Positions 16,401 through 28,700 are shown, counted from the stretch's first letter. The stretch: DNA of 64,000 nt from Aristolochia californica (GCA_029961685.1 JARWKL010000010.1:868001-932000), one strand, 5' to 3'. Notes: generated by a model from the sequence alone, not told the origin. Translations and numbers: made by a program.

Positions 16401-19400
16401 ACTTCTGCAGATTTATGGCACTTACGGAAGGAAACAAACAGCAGAACTTTTGGGGGTATTGATTGCTTTGTTCGAGGAGTTATAGAGAAGGGCATTCATT
16501 CCATTATGTCTAAGACTCATGTATTCCAGCTTTTTCCTTCCTATCCTAGTGCTGTTGTAAAGTGAAATTAGCGTGATTTTCTCAATTTTAGTGTTCCTCC
16601 TTCAGTTGGTTCTTTCAAGCTGAATTTTTATGGGAGTTCTATGGGTAATCCTGGATCAGCAGGTGAACTTCTTTACCCTTTTTTGGGGTTTGATGTAAGC
16701 TGGGGTCATGTTGTGAGATCAACCAATCATCTTGCTGATGATTTGGCTAAGGCTGGGGTCCAGCATTCGGTTCTTGTAATTGGGGATTTCCCCCCCATGC
16801 AGCTTTAGGCTTTTTTCTTCCCATTTCCCTTTTAATAAAATTATTCACTATTGAAACATAGAGCACAGTTTGAGTCAAGAGCAGGTTCACCCATAGTAGG
16901 AACCTTTTTGTAGCTCAGAGTCATGTTTTATATGCACTTCTGAATAACTAAAGCAGCAACTTTATGGTAGTCGGTAATTTTTTTTTTCTCATGTTCTTGT
17001 TTGGTTCTTTCAGTAATGAACTCTACATTTCAAAATACTATTTGTTCATTGTGGCGATTATGCTTGTGATCTAATTTGTTATTCATCTTCCATTGATAGG
17101 TCTTTAGAAAACAATTTACTAAGTGGTTCAGTTCCATCAACCATTTGGCAGAACGTGACCATCAGTGGAGCTAAAAAGCTTGTCCTGTAAGAGCTTAAGT
17201 CAGAAAGAAATCATTTTGTTTGACATTGCATTGCTACTCACTTTGCCTTCTCTCTATCCTATGTTCAAGTCTGTATCATGGAATATTATGCTAACTTTTT
17301 TGGTGAAAATTTTTTTGGTATTGCAGGGACTTCCAGAAAAATTTACTCACAAATATTTCAAGCACTTTTAATCCTCCAGCAAATGTCACCATCATGTATT
17401 ATTCTCTTACATATTTGCTTTTGTATTAGCTTTACAACAAGATTCTACTTGTAACTGTCCTTTGTTGGATTCATTTGACATTTCTTTGACGTTTTTTTCA
17501 GTTAAAGTTTGACATTGTTCTTTACTCTTTTGTTTCAAAATTTATCTTGATAATAGCGACTGTCTATGTAATAAACTTCTTCTTTGATCTTTTGTTTTTT
17601 TTTTTTTAAATGATATTCTTCTTTGATCTTCAATCACAATTATGCTCTGTATGTGTGCACAAATTTTTGCAGGTATATGATAATGTGTTTTTCAGGATCT
17701 ATCTTCTTGGTTTTGCATCATAATCCCATCTTGAATCTCTGTTTCCATGTCTGGTTTCCTTCTTAATATATCTGTTACCTTTTTCAGAAGAAACACATGT
17801 TTTTCAAAAGATCATGTTTATCAATTGGAGATTCTCTTGCCATTGGGGGCTAAGGGCCCTCCTTTCCTCTTTATTGTACTCGTTTCATTGATTACTGAAT
17901 CACTATTGGCATAAAAAAAACACTTGTTTTTTTTACAGTATCTGCTTTTGCTTTAACTAGTATTTGGTGTGTATGTTTACTCTATTGTAAATCTCCCTCA
18001 ATTTGATGCTTGTGTATTATTTTCAAAACTTTATCTATGTGCTGTTGCCCTCATTTTTCTTTCTTCATCTTTTACTTTTCCTCTTATTTTAAATTTAAGT
18101 TTATTTCATATTCAAGCCATTCTCTGATTGATGTTATCATGGCATGATCTGATGATCTTCAGGCTTCAAGGGAATCCAGTCTGCAGCAGTTCAAACTTTC
18201 TTAACATTGGCCAGTTCTGTAGATCTCAAGATGCAGAAGACAGACCTGATTTAACAAATCCTGAAAACACTTGTCCTACTTTAGGATGCCCTACTGATCA
18301 AAATTTCGAATATGTCCCTAAATCTCCAGCTCCATGTTTTTGTGTCGCACCTATTAGGGTGGGTTATCGGTTAAAGAGTCCTGGGCTTTCATCCTTTCCT
18401 TCATATGTGGTCCCGTTTGAAGAGTATCTAACTAGTGGTCTCAAATTGAACCTCTACCAGTTAAAAATTAATTCCTATCTCTGGGAGGAAGGTCCAAGAT
18501 TAAAGATGTCTCTAAATTTATATCCCAGGTTCTTTAATAATTCAGGCAATATTTCTCGAGTATTTAATGATAGTGAGCTTCTAAGAATCAGAGGTATGTT
18601 CACAGGGTGGAATATTCCTGACAGTGACATCTTTGGGCCATATGAGTTACTAAATTTCACTCTCCTGCCACCTTATGCACCTGGTAAGTGTTGAACACCA
18701 CCCTTTTGAATTTCATTTTAAAAAGAATGTTGTCTGAAATATTCATAATGATAAGGTGACCAATCCCATAGAAACAGGCATCTCATGGCTCCTGAACAAG
18801 TTGTTAACACTCCAACCTGATCAATGTATCGATCTAAGTCATATGCAAAACAACCAATCTCATAAGTCTTATACCTGGGCCTTTGCCCTTTTTACAGACC
18901 CTGTAGCAACACTTTTGACTGGTATAATAGGCCAGAAGGGGGCAAGACCTATACTTTGACTGGTCCAATCAAGGACAGAAAGGTGGGGATACTTTGTTTC
19001 TACCACGTTGTGTTGAACCAATTTTGAAGATTACTTCAGTCTGAATAGAGAGTGATGAATACGTGCATACTGTGAACTACAAATGTTCATTGTTAAAGAG
19101 CTTCAGGACTTCTGAGATTAGGATGTTCTTGCATATAGATGGAGGGTTGCCTGTACTAACTGCAAGGAATTTTCTTCTCTGATGAAGATTTGGATGAGAA
19201 AATTCTTTTCACATGCTCTGTAAGCACCAATTATTTATCTGCTCAGGGCTAATTTATACATCTTACTAGAACTGTGTCAGTAGTTCGGTATTGTACTATG
19301 TGAAAGGATTCTAAAACCAATTTATGAGTCAGTAATTCTATTACACTTTTTAAACGTGTTACAATAGTACCGTATAGATCAGGATTAGAAAAATCTTATG

Positions 19401-22400
19401 CTTATTAACTTCAGTTAGTCATTTTAAGATAGACCTTGATCCGACATTATCATGCTATCAGCGCAGTAGGTGCTGATACATGGGCTATAACCTAAAGTTG
19501 TCCATATGTAGGAGCCTTGAAGAGGCTCACATGTGAGAGGGAGTTTTAGAATAGTCCCACATAGATTAAGGATTAGAAAGGTCTATGTGTATTACTTGAG
19601 AAGAGGCAACCTGACTTCAGCGAATCATTTTGGGATGGACTTGACCCAACTTTAACAAAATGATTAAAACTTCTAGTAGTCAATAACTTAATTTGGAATT
19701 TATAAGGTAGTAAACTATATCCACACCTAGCTTTTAGCTGAATAGGAACTGACCTTCTTCAGTATCTGGTCTCTCTTACATTTTCAATATAAGTCAATAT
19801 CTTAATGTGGTGCATTTTCCTTTTTATATTTCAGTGCTTCAGTCTTCAAAATCAGGGATAAACACAGGCGCTGTGGTTGGGATTGTCCTGGGATCTATTG
19901 CTGGTGCAGTTATTGTGTCTGCCATCATCACTATTCTGATATTGAGAAAATATACGAACCGCTACCATGCAGTTTCTAGAAAACGTCAAAGTACAGTTCT
20001 TTAATGCTTGATTCATTTTTGTGAAATTGTCAGCATTGGTCATCTATTATCGACTTTCATAAAGAGGAAAAGGAGATTAGCTCATTGAATGTGAATAAAA
20101 CTTTGGTTTGGCTGTTAACAATCCAAAATTGAAATTCTTGCAGTGTCATCAATCCCAATAAAAATAGAAGGGGTTAAAGGCTTCTCATTTGAAGAGATGG
20201 TACTGGCGACGAACAATTTCAGCAGCTCCAGTCAAGTTGGCCAAGGAGGCTATGGGAAGGTCTACAAAGGGGTTCTGGCTGATGGCACACTTGTAGCTAT
20301 AAAGCGTGCACAGGAAGGTTCACTACAGGGTGAGAAAGAGTTCTACACTGAAATAGAACTGTTGTCAAGAGTACATCACCGCAACCTGGTGTCTTTGTTA
20401 GGATATTGCAATGAAGAAGGTGAACAGGTAATTTCTTGGGTATTCTTTTGGTATAGGGTCTTCCACTGATCTATAGTTCTACTCCCAGTTTACTGTAGGA
20501 AGTATTTTGTTTTCTTTTACAAGAAATTTTGAAGCATAAGATGCTGTTAGATATGATGAAGTATTCGTTATTTTGTTTTTTATTTTCTGTCACTGGCCTT
20601 TCGTAGGGCATGATTATAATTTAATGCGTTTTGTTTTATGAGAAACCCTTAACCCTAAACCCTTATTTTGAATACTCATTTATTAGTGAAATAGAACAAG
20701 TCATGAAACTCATATGAGCAACTTGCAATGAAGTTAAAGAAATGCAAGTAAAGCTATATCTATTGCATACAGTTATATGTTACTTGTTAGAACAAAACTA
20801 GGAAAATTAAGGGAGAGACAGTCTAGAAGAAGAACTGTCAAATGCATTCAGAGTGATGATGAGAGAAGAAAACAGTTGCTATTTTCCTCTTAAAGTATAG
20901 AACAATACAGCTGAAGAGGAAAAAATGTTTATGCATGTTCTCTATTTCAAGAAATTGTTCAACAACACATGTAAAGATCTGATTTGCTGGATACAGAAGA
21001 GAATGTTTCAAGAGGATGGCATTATTAATTAAATGTAAACTAGTGTTCTAACTAATTTAAAAACAATGGGTTGTGACATAAGTTTGTTTCCTATTTGTAT
21101 TGACTTACACCCCTAGTTCAATGAGGTGCCCCTATTCAACTTATGCATTATATCTATATTGTGTTAAGCTTTCTAAAAAGTACAACTAAACCTATAGCAA
21201 GTTAAGCATAAAAAGCTGGTAATTAATAATTTGGCCCTAACTTTTGACATCTAATTTTCATTATTTACAATGTCATGTTGCATATGCAGATGCTGGTTTA
21301 TGAGTTCATGCCAAATGGTACACTCCGAGATCATCTTTCTGGTAAGCCTTTCACTTTTTGCTAAACATGACTTTGGGGGAGAAGATTTTAGCATGCTATA
21401 TATGGAGAAATATAATGTCGTTTCTCAATTTTCTTTCAGTAGGAAGAAGAATAAAAAGTTGTTAAAAGATGTAGAACAGTTATTGGTAGTCATTCCATGT
21501 TAACGGGAATTGCGTGAATTGAACCATAACACGTTTGGGTTGGTTCAAAGCTGGAAGTTTTTGATCTATTGTCTTACCCACTTGCTGCAGCTATCCTTAT
21601 CTTATATGTTTTTTTCTTTTTAGTTTATTTGATAAGAGGTTTTGCATTTCACTTTAGTAGCTTCACACATTTCATTTTGTGCATAACTTTTTCTTTCTTT
21701 TCTTGAGCTTATGCTTGTGTCTGCCTATAATTGACAGCTAAGTTTAAAGATCCTTTGAGTTTTGCAATGAGGCTGCGGATTGCACTTGCTTCAGCAAAGG
21801 GCATCCTTTATCTCCATACAGAGGCAGATCCACCAATATTCCATCGAGATATCAAAGCCACCAATATACTTTTGGACACTAAGTTTACTGCCAAAGTTGC
21901 TGATTTTGGGCTTTCGAGGCTTGCTCCAGTTGCAGATGGTGAAGGGACAGTGCCAGCCCATGTATCAACTGTCGTGAAAGGCACCCCAGTGAGTCATGCC
22001 CTCAGTCCTTATCCTGTTACTTAGAAGTACTGCACTTTCACTTTCTGGCATTTCAAACTATGTGCTAAACTAGGGTCCAAGTCCATCCCAACATAAGTAG
22101 CTGAAGTTACGAAGTTGTTTTCCCAACTAATAACCACTCGTTTTTTCTTTACATTAATCTATGTGGGATTATTTCCTCTAATACTCTCCCGACATCTGAA
22201 CCCACGAAAATGGACAACTGGCCCGAAATGTGAAAAGTGGGTGTGACAATAGATCAAAAAAGGGAATAAATTAAATGATGCACAGACTAGGTTCAAAGAA
22301 AAAACAGCCTACTCTGATATTGTGTTACAGTTAGGTCCAACTAATAACAATATGATTTTTCTTGACATTATTCTATGTAAAGTTATTTCCGCAAACACAC

Positions 22401-24563
22401 CTCTACGTCTAAGGCTACACAAATGGACAACAGGCCTGAGTCATGAATAACAAAAACAATGTACTAACTAACAGGGCATGAAGTAGCCCAGCAAAAACAA
22501 ACGGCCTGCTCTTATGTCATGTTAAAGTTGGGTCCAGGTTTATTCCATCATGACTACTCAAAGTTAAGAGTCTTTTTTCCTAGTTATAACACACATGATT
22601 TTTCTTGACACTAATCTTTGTGGGATTATCCTACTAACAATATAGTTCTTAACTTTGTATGTACCAATCTATTCGGTATTCTAATACATAAAAGCTCTGC
22701 AAAATGTACATTAGACTTGGTGAAATCTGAAAGATGGAGAATCTTGGTTGGGATTGTTATAAAGTGTTAAGAGGATCTGATTTGTTTGATGATTTTTGAC
22801 GAAGTGATTCAATACATTCGAGGATGAGAATTTAAAAGACAACAAGCCATATAAATCAAGCTTAGTTATGGAAATAAATTTTATTAGCATCATTTATCCT
22901 TTCCTTAAAATCTTTATATACAATCCTTGACATGCTATAAATAGACATTGTATATATATTCTTGCACATTTACTGTTAATATAAACAGCTATCCTAAAAG
23001 CATTTGAACTACTAAAACCATTTTCACATGGAAGTATAATCCACATGATGGTATCACTTACTTCCAGATGTTCAGTATCATTCATGAACAGCCAAATGTT
23101 TTCTCCTAAAGCTTTCTGAAGATTTTTGAATTTCCATCGATCCTGTTTGTGGGCCAACTGAATTTAGTCTGCATAGTTAACCTCTTAATTTGCTTGAAAA
23201 GAAGTTTTACTTGAACTGTGACTGTAGTTTTGCAACATAACAAGGAGAGGGCCTATATGACCCAGATGATGATTAGGACAAACAATGTGCTGCCTTTATT
23301 GCAATATCCCAACATGTTATCTACATTTTTTTGATAAAAAAATTGGTGAAAAACAGCACTAGCTTTGTATGGAGTTAACCTATGCACCATTGTATAATGT
23401 TCCTTGTTCCAGGGGTACCTTGATCCTGAATATTTCTTGACTCACAAGTTAACGGACAAAAGTGATGTCTATAGTCTTGGAATTGTGTTTCTAGAGCTAT
23501 TGACGGGGATGCATCCAATCTCACATGGGAAAAATATTGCACGGGAGGTACTTTCTTTCACCAGAGTTTTACTTATTGAATATGTTTTTGTCTTTGTTTC
23601 CAGAGTCAATGTCTCACTTGACCTGTGGTAAACTTGTGTTAACAGTTTAATGTCAAGATGTGGTTGCAAAAAAGATCTCTTTAGTCGTGCTAGGTTTGAA
23701 ATTTATTTTGCCAGTCAAAAGTATATATCGGTTCATTCACAGTGAGGCAAGGGAAAGAAAGTGAAAATGTATTTGAGATTACCTGTAACTCTTGAACGAA
23801 TGGCATTTAGTTGATTGCACTTTGCCAGAAGGGCAATCAGGATATGATTAAAAAGAAAGGTTTCACGTTTATCCCACATACTGGTTTAGTCCACAGACTT
23901 CTACACATTGGTGGATTACTGATGACATGAGCCCTTGGGTGGGGGATACTGATTATGCTTGCAATTGTGTATTATAGTACAATTGCTGGATGGGGAGTAC
24001 TGATTATGCTTGCAATTGCATATTATAGTACAATTGCTGGGCGGGTGGGTTCTGATTATGCTTGCAATTGTATATTAGAGTACAATTGCTAGGGGTGGCG
24101 GGTACATAAACTGCTAGTATGTAACCAAATAAGCTAGAGCTGCTTCTATGTACTAAACCTGTTTCCTCTTATGTTTTGCTTGTGCAAACTAGAAATTATC
24201 TAACTTCCTCCAATCCAGGTGAACATAGCCTACCAGTCGGGTATGTTTTTTTCGATCATAGACAATAAAATGGGCTCATACCCTTCAGAATGTGTGGAGC
24301 AATTTGTGACACTGGCACTTAGGTGCTGCCAAGACGAAACAGATAAGCGACCTTCAATGGCTGAGGTAGTCAGAGAGTTAGAGAACATATGGCGTATTAC
24401 ACCAGAATCTGATAGTATTCCATCAGAGTCCATGACTACTGACAGTGACAAGGTGGATACAACACCAAATTCATCCTCGGCAGCAATGAACCCCTTTGTG
24501 TCTTCTGATGTTTCTGGCAGCAATCTTGTGAGTGGTGTGGTACCCTCAATTAAGCCCCGTTGA
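7426..24563 (+). CDS. LRR receptor-like Ser/Thr kinase, LRR-VIII-1 (At1g06840-like), 955 aa
   Basis: Twenty exons: 7426-7525, 7830-7980, 8465-8536, 8686-8757, 10565-10708, 10780-10851, 11010-11081, 12484-12558, 13817-13885, 14127-14195, 14317-14388, 17100-17186, 17327-17395, 18163-18683, 19835-19990, 20144-20427, 21290-21341, 21738-21988, 23413-23547, 24219-24563. They total 2868 nt and keep phase throughout. Order: signal peptide (1-25); LRR N-cap with WNKGDPC and WTGVIC; about ten LRRs, mostly one per 69-75-nt exon; a Cys-rich ectodomain ([16 protein letters not shown]); a TM helix near 561-585; a kinase with loop [11 protein letters not shown], Lys near 654, HRDIK near 748-752 (an RD kinase), DFG near 768-770, and GYLDPEYF; and a tail ending [10 protein letters not shown]. 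It should act at the plasma membrane; the ligand is unknown. It is convergent with the next gene. Large introns 4, 7, 8, 11, 14 and 18 carry repeats. An orphan copy of its last exon lies upstream at 3952. Confidence 0.93.
8785..8870. repeat. ATCT/TA microsatellite in kinase intron 4
   Basis: Imperfect ATCT units (with TGTATCT variants) pass directly into a run of TA dinucleotides at about 8850-8870. Confidence 0.9.
9370..9910. repeat. Dispersed repeat copy in kinase intron 4
   Basis: The phrases 'cccaaaatgattggccaaag' (about 9437) and 'ccaatgtgagactag' (about 9505) recur in related form at 12990-13110 and 22060-22640. The string 'tagcctgagac.tgga.cac' followed by 'atgt.caa' is present twice inside this copy, near 9548 and 9882. 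There is no coding sequence. It looks like a non-autonomous element common in this genome. Confidence 0.5.
11148..11480 (-). mobile_element. LTR-like fragment in kinase intron 7
   Basis: This aligns by eye with the reverse complement of 51290-51590. Shared blocks include 'gatttgggga/agaaaat', 'gttttaagtga', 'aatgcccctcaatactca', 'ctcctaaaatacat', 'taaattgaatg.aaattgaa' and 'aaaatacccctg.actg'. The copy in the E3 ligase gene is followed by a primer-binding-like GGTATCACAGA, so the shared block is probably an LTR. This copy looks like a solo LTR in reverse orientation. A further PBS-like string on the minus strand (12152-12163, TCTCTGATACCA) may mark another relic in intron 7. Confidence 0.6.
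12985..13115. repeat. Dispersed repeat copy in kinase intron 8
   Basis: 'tccaaaatgactagccattg' at about 13018 and 'ccaatgtggaac' near 13086 match the family also seen at 9437, 22060-22640 and 56850-56950. It is non-coding. Confidence 0.5.
14640..15430. mobile_element. Foldback-like element in kinase intron 11
   Basis: The arm at 14660-14785 ('gaagtatgttcagatcc', purine-rich 'gagaaggaaaagagagaaag', 'gctgccacaagaagcatgc') is matched by the reverse complement of 15300-15420 ('aagtatgtagatttctgg', 'agagaaaggagaagaaaat', 'gctgccgcaggaactcagat'). The region between is AT-rich and carries a doubled 'agtactt.ggtttctctctc' at about 15070-15125. No transposase is seen. The purine-rich part alone could arise by chance; the flanking matches make an inverted repeat likely. 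Confidence 0.45.
15905..16810 (+). mobile_element. LINE (L1-like) ORF2 3' fragment in kinase intron 11
   Basis: Read with frameshifts and stops, the strand gives the C-terminal half of a plant non-LTR retrotransposon ORF2. In order: the pre-zinc region ([20 protein letters not shown], then SLNHSGLF); the RT zinc-binding domain ([20 protein letters not shown], then C..C at 16259-16275 and HCPFIKLVW in another frame); a linker ([18 protein letters not shown]); and an RNase H piece (16587-16806: [19 protein letters not shown], then [12 protein letters not shown]). The RNase H Asp is Tyr in FYG and the middle of that domain is deleted, so it is dead. It lies in the same orientation as the host gene. 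A short 3' tail with AATAAAATTA follows at 16830-16845. Confidence 0.85.
17577..17630 (-). repeat. Poly(A)-only mini-insertion with 15-bp target duplication
   Basis: TTCTTCTTTGATCTT occurs exactly at 17577-17591 and 17616-17630. Between them lie 24 nt, a T run then AAATGATA, which on the minus strand reads TATCATTT followed by an A run. It is in kinase intron 13. The form matches the insertions at 29371-29420 and 52732-52785. Confidence 0.8.
18720..19800. other. Kinase intron 14 with repeat-derived sequence
   Basis: This contains two related pieces: 'catagatcaggattagaaa' style text near 19375-19390 and 'gtcccacatagattaaggat' near 19554-19575, followed by 'ttttgggatggacttgaccc'. They resemble the dispersed family of introns 8 and 18. 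No gene is seen inside the intron. Confidence 0.4.
22060..22640. repeat. Tandem copies of a dispersed repeat in kinase intron 18
   Basis: The block 'ttttctt.acattaatctatgt' then 'gggattattt' appears near 22145, 22356 and 22596. 'atggacaac.ggcc.ga' appears near 22210 and 22422. 'agggtccaagtcc', 'ttaggtccaact' and 'ttgggtccaggtt' open the three units. The period is roughly 210-240 bp with about 2.5 diverged copies. A 'tctgatattgtgtta' / 'tatgtcatgttaaag' element precedes the second and third units. It is non-coding. Confidence 0.7.
23949..24100. repeat. Three-copy 51-52 bp tandem repeat with internal palindrome
   Basis: Copies begin CTGATTATGCTTGCAATTG at 23949, 24000 and 24052. Each holds GCAATTG, about 12 nt, then CAATTGC, so each repeat can form a short hairpin. 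It lies in intron 19, ending about 120 bp before the last kinase exon. Confidence 0.9.
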
Positions 24564-25447
24564 GATGCCAATGAAGCATCTGTTTTTCTATTTGCTTTTC
24601 TATTGTATATCCGTGCTTGAGTTTCTTTTTGATGTATTTATAATGCATGTGTTGCTTGTATCTGTGCTTGAGTTTGATTTTTTTTTTTTTTAAACACTTG
24701 CTTCTTGTAATGTTTTGTAATCTGATCATTATATTTTCATACATTGCTATCCACATTTGTGTGTAGATTCTCTTACTTGCTCTCTTGTATCCTTTAGCTC
24801 AACCAGTTTGTTTTGTGTAGCCACCTGCTTCTTTAGGTGTTTCTTCAAACAAGATTAGTCAACAAAGAGATGTAAGGGAAACGGGAAACGGACTGCTCCT
24901 TTTTCCCTCCTCTATGACCTATCTGATCTCTGTTCTTGTGTAGGATTTGATGTGATCAGAAGAACTGAAAATTGTCCCTAGGAGAGCTCAAATTAATCTC
25001 CACAACAAAAATAAATTAGCCATAGCATGTTTGGTTGAATCTTATGCAGAATGGATCCAAGCAACTGAAAATCAAATTGGCACATCTTGACATCTCTATA
25101 AATGAGCAAACAGTCGAATCTTGGCCATTTCTAGATTCAAACTAGAGAACAAGGTTCCTGAGTTCGCATTTTGCCCACTTGCTTTCTATGAAACAATCTG
25201 GTGTAAGTCTCCGGGTTTGTGATATTCTTCACGGTTTTGAGGATTTAGCAGTCTTCCCCTATTTCCGTTTCATGAATGGCCTTTTCATGTAGGCAGAAGA
25301 CATTCAATTACTTGGAATAGATCATTGGCTGATGCAGATAGATTATATTAAATAACAGCCCACCGAAAAACCACAAAAAAAGGAATAAAGCAAAGAGAAG
25401 AGCAGGCCTTGAAACAAACAAGCAACCCAAAAATAAAAAAAAATAAT
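24564..25447. other. Convergent 3' ends of kinase and coiled-coil genes
   Basis: This holds the kinase 3' UTR, with 'gtgcttgagttt' duplicated near 24612 and 24662 and a T run at 24679. No coding frame with family resemblance was seen. Confidence 0.5.
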
Positions 25448-25655
25448 GTTACTGATGAGCACCATGCAGCAAGCACAAATTCGACTTGATTTGATTCAAG
25501 CAGACGAGGTTGAGTTTTGCCCATCTTCGCACAAGGGGGAGGTCTGTAGCTGGGGTGAAGGTGTAGGAACAGGTCAAGAATCCAGACCAGCATGACTTGG
25601 AGAGGCACCAAAGCTAGAAGCAGGGGAAGGAATCTCAACACCCAGCAGAGTCTTA
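25448..25655 (-). pseudogene. Tandem duplicate of the terminal exon of the coiled-coil gene
   Basis: The minus strand reads [20 protein letters not shown] then DS, an in-frame TGA, PVPTPSP, a diverged stretch and QNSTSSA plus stop. The intact exon reads [31 protein letters not shown] and ends QNSTSSA. The 3' flank is also duplicated ('caagcagacgaggttgag' at about 25497 against 'caggcagaggaggttgag' at about 25702; 'gatgagcaccatgcagc' against 'gatgagaaccatgcggc'). The repeat unit is about 205 bp. The downstream copy is internally shorter and carries a stop, so it is not coding. It may lie in the 3' UTR of the gene. Confidence 0.85.
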
Positions 25656-25701
25656 ACAGATGAGAACCATGCGGCTAACACAAATTCGAGCAACGCTTGA
25701 T

Positions 25702-28700
25702 TCAGGCAGAGGAGGTTGAGTTTTGCCTTTTGAGGTCTTCACACGAGGTTGCCATAGGAGGTGTTCCATGAGGAAGGGCTATGTCAGTATCTGGGGGTGA
25801 AGAAGGTGTAGAGACTGGTCGAGAATCCAGAGCTGCATGACATGGTGGGGCACCAGAACTCGAAGCAGGGGAAGGAATCTCAACACCCGGAGGAGTGGTG
25901 GGTACAATGGGACAAACATCTACAAGAACCGTAGGCATTGGAATAGGATAAACTTCAGACACCTCTTCATGCCCTTCGTCCACATACACGACATCTTGCA
26001 TTGTGAGCTGGTGATACTCGACTATCTCTCGAAGAAAACGATTCTCACGGGCATAGATGGAGTTCTCGCCTGCTAGACGAGCTTTCTCAGCCAACAGTGT
26101 TTCAAGTTGGAGACGTATCTGAAAAAATAACTCACAGTCAGCAAAATTAAAAAACAATAGCATCCATTTCAGTCTCAGATTCTCTCTTTCATGCTAGGAT
26201 TCTATAAAGTGATTTTAGATGTATCAAGCAACTTTGGTATATAAACAAGCATTTGATGAACAGGAAAGAAACAAATAATACCAAATCATCATCTTCAGGA
26301 GTATCTCCCTTATCATGACTCTCACGAAGGATCCTATTCTCTTCCTCCAGCTGTGCACATCGCTCTTTTGCAAAAGCCATGTCAGCTTTGACAGTTTTTA
26401 ACTCGCGCAAAAGAAGCTTGGCTTTCGCAGCCATAGCCATTGCAACCTGCAAGTCAAACCAATGGTGGTACAGAAATCTCATTTAGAGAAATTGGCTTAA
26501 GCTAAAAGAATAAAGTGGGTAAACATATTCTAAGAGAACGTCCAAAATTCAAATGGCTATGTTTTTTATTACAGAACTCAAATGCATAATGAAATTAATA
26601 TACAACTAAGTGAATTCCTTTGCTAAGATCACAAGCTCTGCAACTTCCTTGCTTCTGCAGAGCATTTTCATGTCTTCCCAGCAATGCCTGCTTGTTATCC
26701 TCTCCCTTGAGAATGAATTAAATAAGCAGAAATTAATGCCTTTCAAGGCACCTACTCACACACCAGATGATTCTAGATGAGCAGTATCACTTATCTAAGA
26801 GTAAGAAGAAGGTTGAAGAAAGAAAAACTAGCAGCAGGTTGCACATTTTCCCCTGCCATGGTAGTTTCTTGTAAACGAGTACCAGTTGCAGATTCAGAGG
26901 AACCAACTCAAGTTATTAGGCATTATGAACACCTTTTCTTCTTTCCTTGTCCTGTTTCCATTTTCATCACACATGTTCACCTATCTTAGAGGTAGAAGTC
27001 TGTATCTAAATAACCCAAAAAAGTACAATACACTAACTATGACAGCCCAATAGATTTTTATCTTATTATTGTAAGCTAGTCTAATATACAGATGAATCGT
27101 CATATCTAAGACAGATTCTAGAGGAATCAACATCAAACCCCTGTCAATTTCAGTACTTACCAAGCTGAATAGGCCTCTTCCTGGCATAATACTGAAGTGA
27201 CAAACCACAATACTTTTAAGGTCACCCATGATAGTCCAAGTGACTGAAAGCCAATTTCCTAGGCACTAGTGTCACCCATGCAAAGGAAATTATCTGTTAA
27301 AAAGAAAAGAGCCACTGCAAGGCAAGCAAAGAAAGATCTCTATTCACTATGAAATCCAGTGTTACACATTTGCCACCTTACGTCGCGAGATGCCTTGAGT
27401 TGAGTTTCTTGGTCTGCTTGCATCACCATCTGCGGCTGATGTTGACCGGATAAGTCAGTAGCCTGATGGTGTTGCAAGTTAACAGGAAAATCGGTTGCTC
27501 CTTTTCTGCGCATCTGCAACTTCCGTGTCTCTGAGATTATGTCAGCAGTCCTATTCTCCACAATTGTGATACCCTCCTGAAGTTGGACAACAATTTATCA
27601 GTAAAGAAAAACAAAAGGTCCCTTAAAAAACTTTGACAACCAACTGGTAAGAGAAGTGCTATTGTAGTATCATTACTAGGACTATAGAGAGGTAGATCCC
27701 CCATTGATCCTAAGCTAGTTTAGAAAAAATTGAGTGCTAATCCTGATTCAGACCATCAGTTCCACTATTCTATATCCAAATCTATTCCAATTAACAATCT
27801 GCAACCTCATTGAAGTTTTTCAAATTTTCCTAAAAAGGATTTTTGAAAGATGATTTCCTAAAATACCCTGAGCAAAATCATCAAAATTTACATCAATCAA
27901 AGCATATAAATCATAAGAAAGATTAATGACTAAAATGCAGTTCATATAGAATGATATGGGCTATGACTGCGGACCACTGCTTACCACTGCTTATAATGGC
28001 GAGAGCAAGCAAGACACATTTGCTCTCCAAATATGCATTCCTTCATCAACAAACATGTTTCAGGACATCAGCCTCTTGCTTATTATAAAAATACTACTAT
28101 TTTGAGCTTTCATCTCTCACAGCTAATCTTGTTTTTCTGCACAATGGACACAGACATGTGTCCACCCAAAAGAAATCCTATACACCTATGCAAGTTGAAA
28201 CGAAGATGAGAAGAGTAAAAGCAAGGAAGTAGGACATGGCTCTGGCTATAAATATGCATGTCCATAGTTATATGCCCATGTGTTTATTTATGTGCACATG
28301 TATATTATAAATAAATAAATATAATAATATAAAGAATACGAACCTCACCATTTTTTATTTAATAATCAAACTTAAATTGAATGACCTAATTTTCCTCATC
28401 CCAAGTATTCATAATTTGATGTTAATTTTAGATGTTAGTTTATTTTTATCATTTTGAATGATGAAGTAGAGAAAATGGCAAAATGATATGTATAATGAAG
28501 AAATTAACATACTTGTAAATAGAGTAACTCTTCTAAAACAAAAAAAAGTTTGGTCAACTAAGTTGGTTGGGCTAGAACCCAACTCAGTAGGTGACCACGT
28601 CCAGTTGAACCCAAGTCCAACTGCTGGTTGATCCAGAGTATGTTAATTCCAAAATAAAAACAAAAAACAGTGTTAAGCTTAAAGGAAGCTTCTTCCCCCA

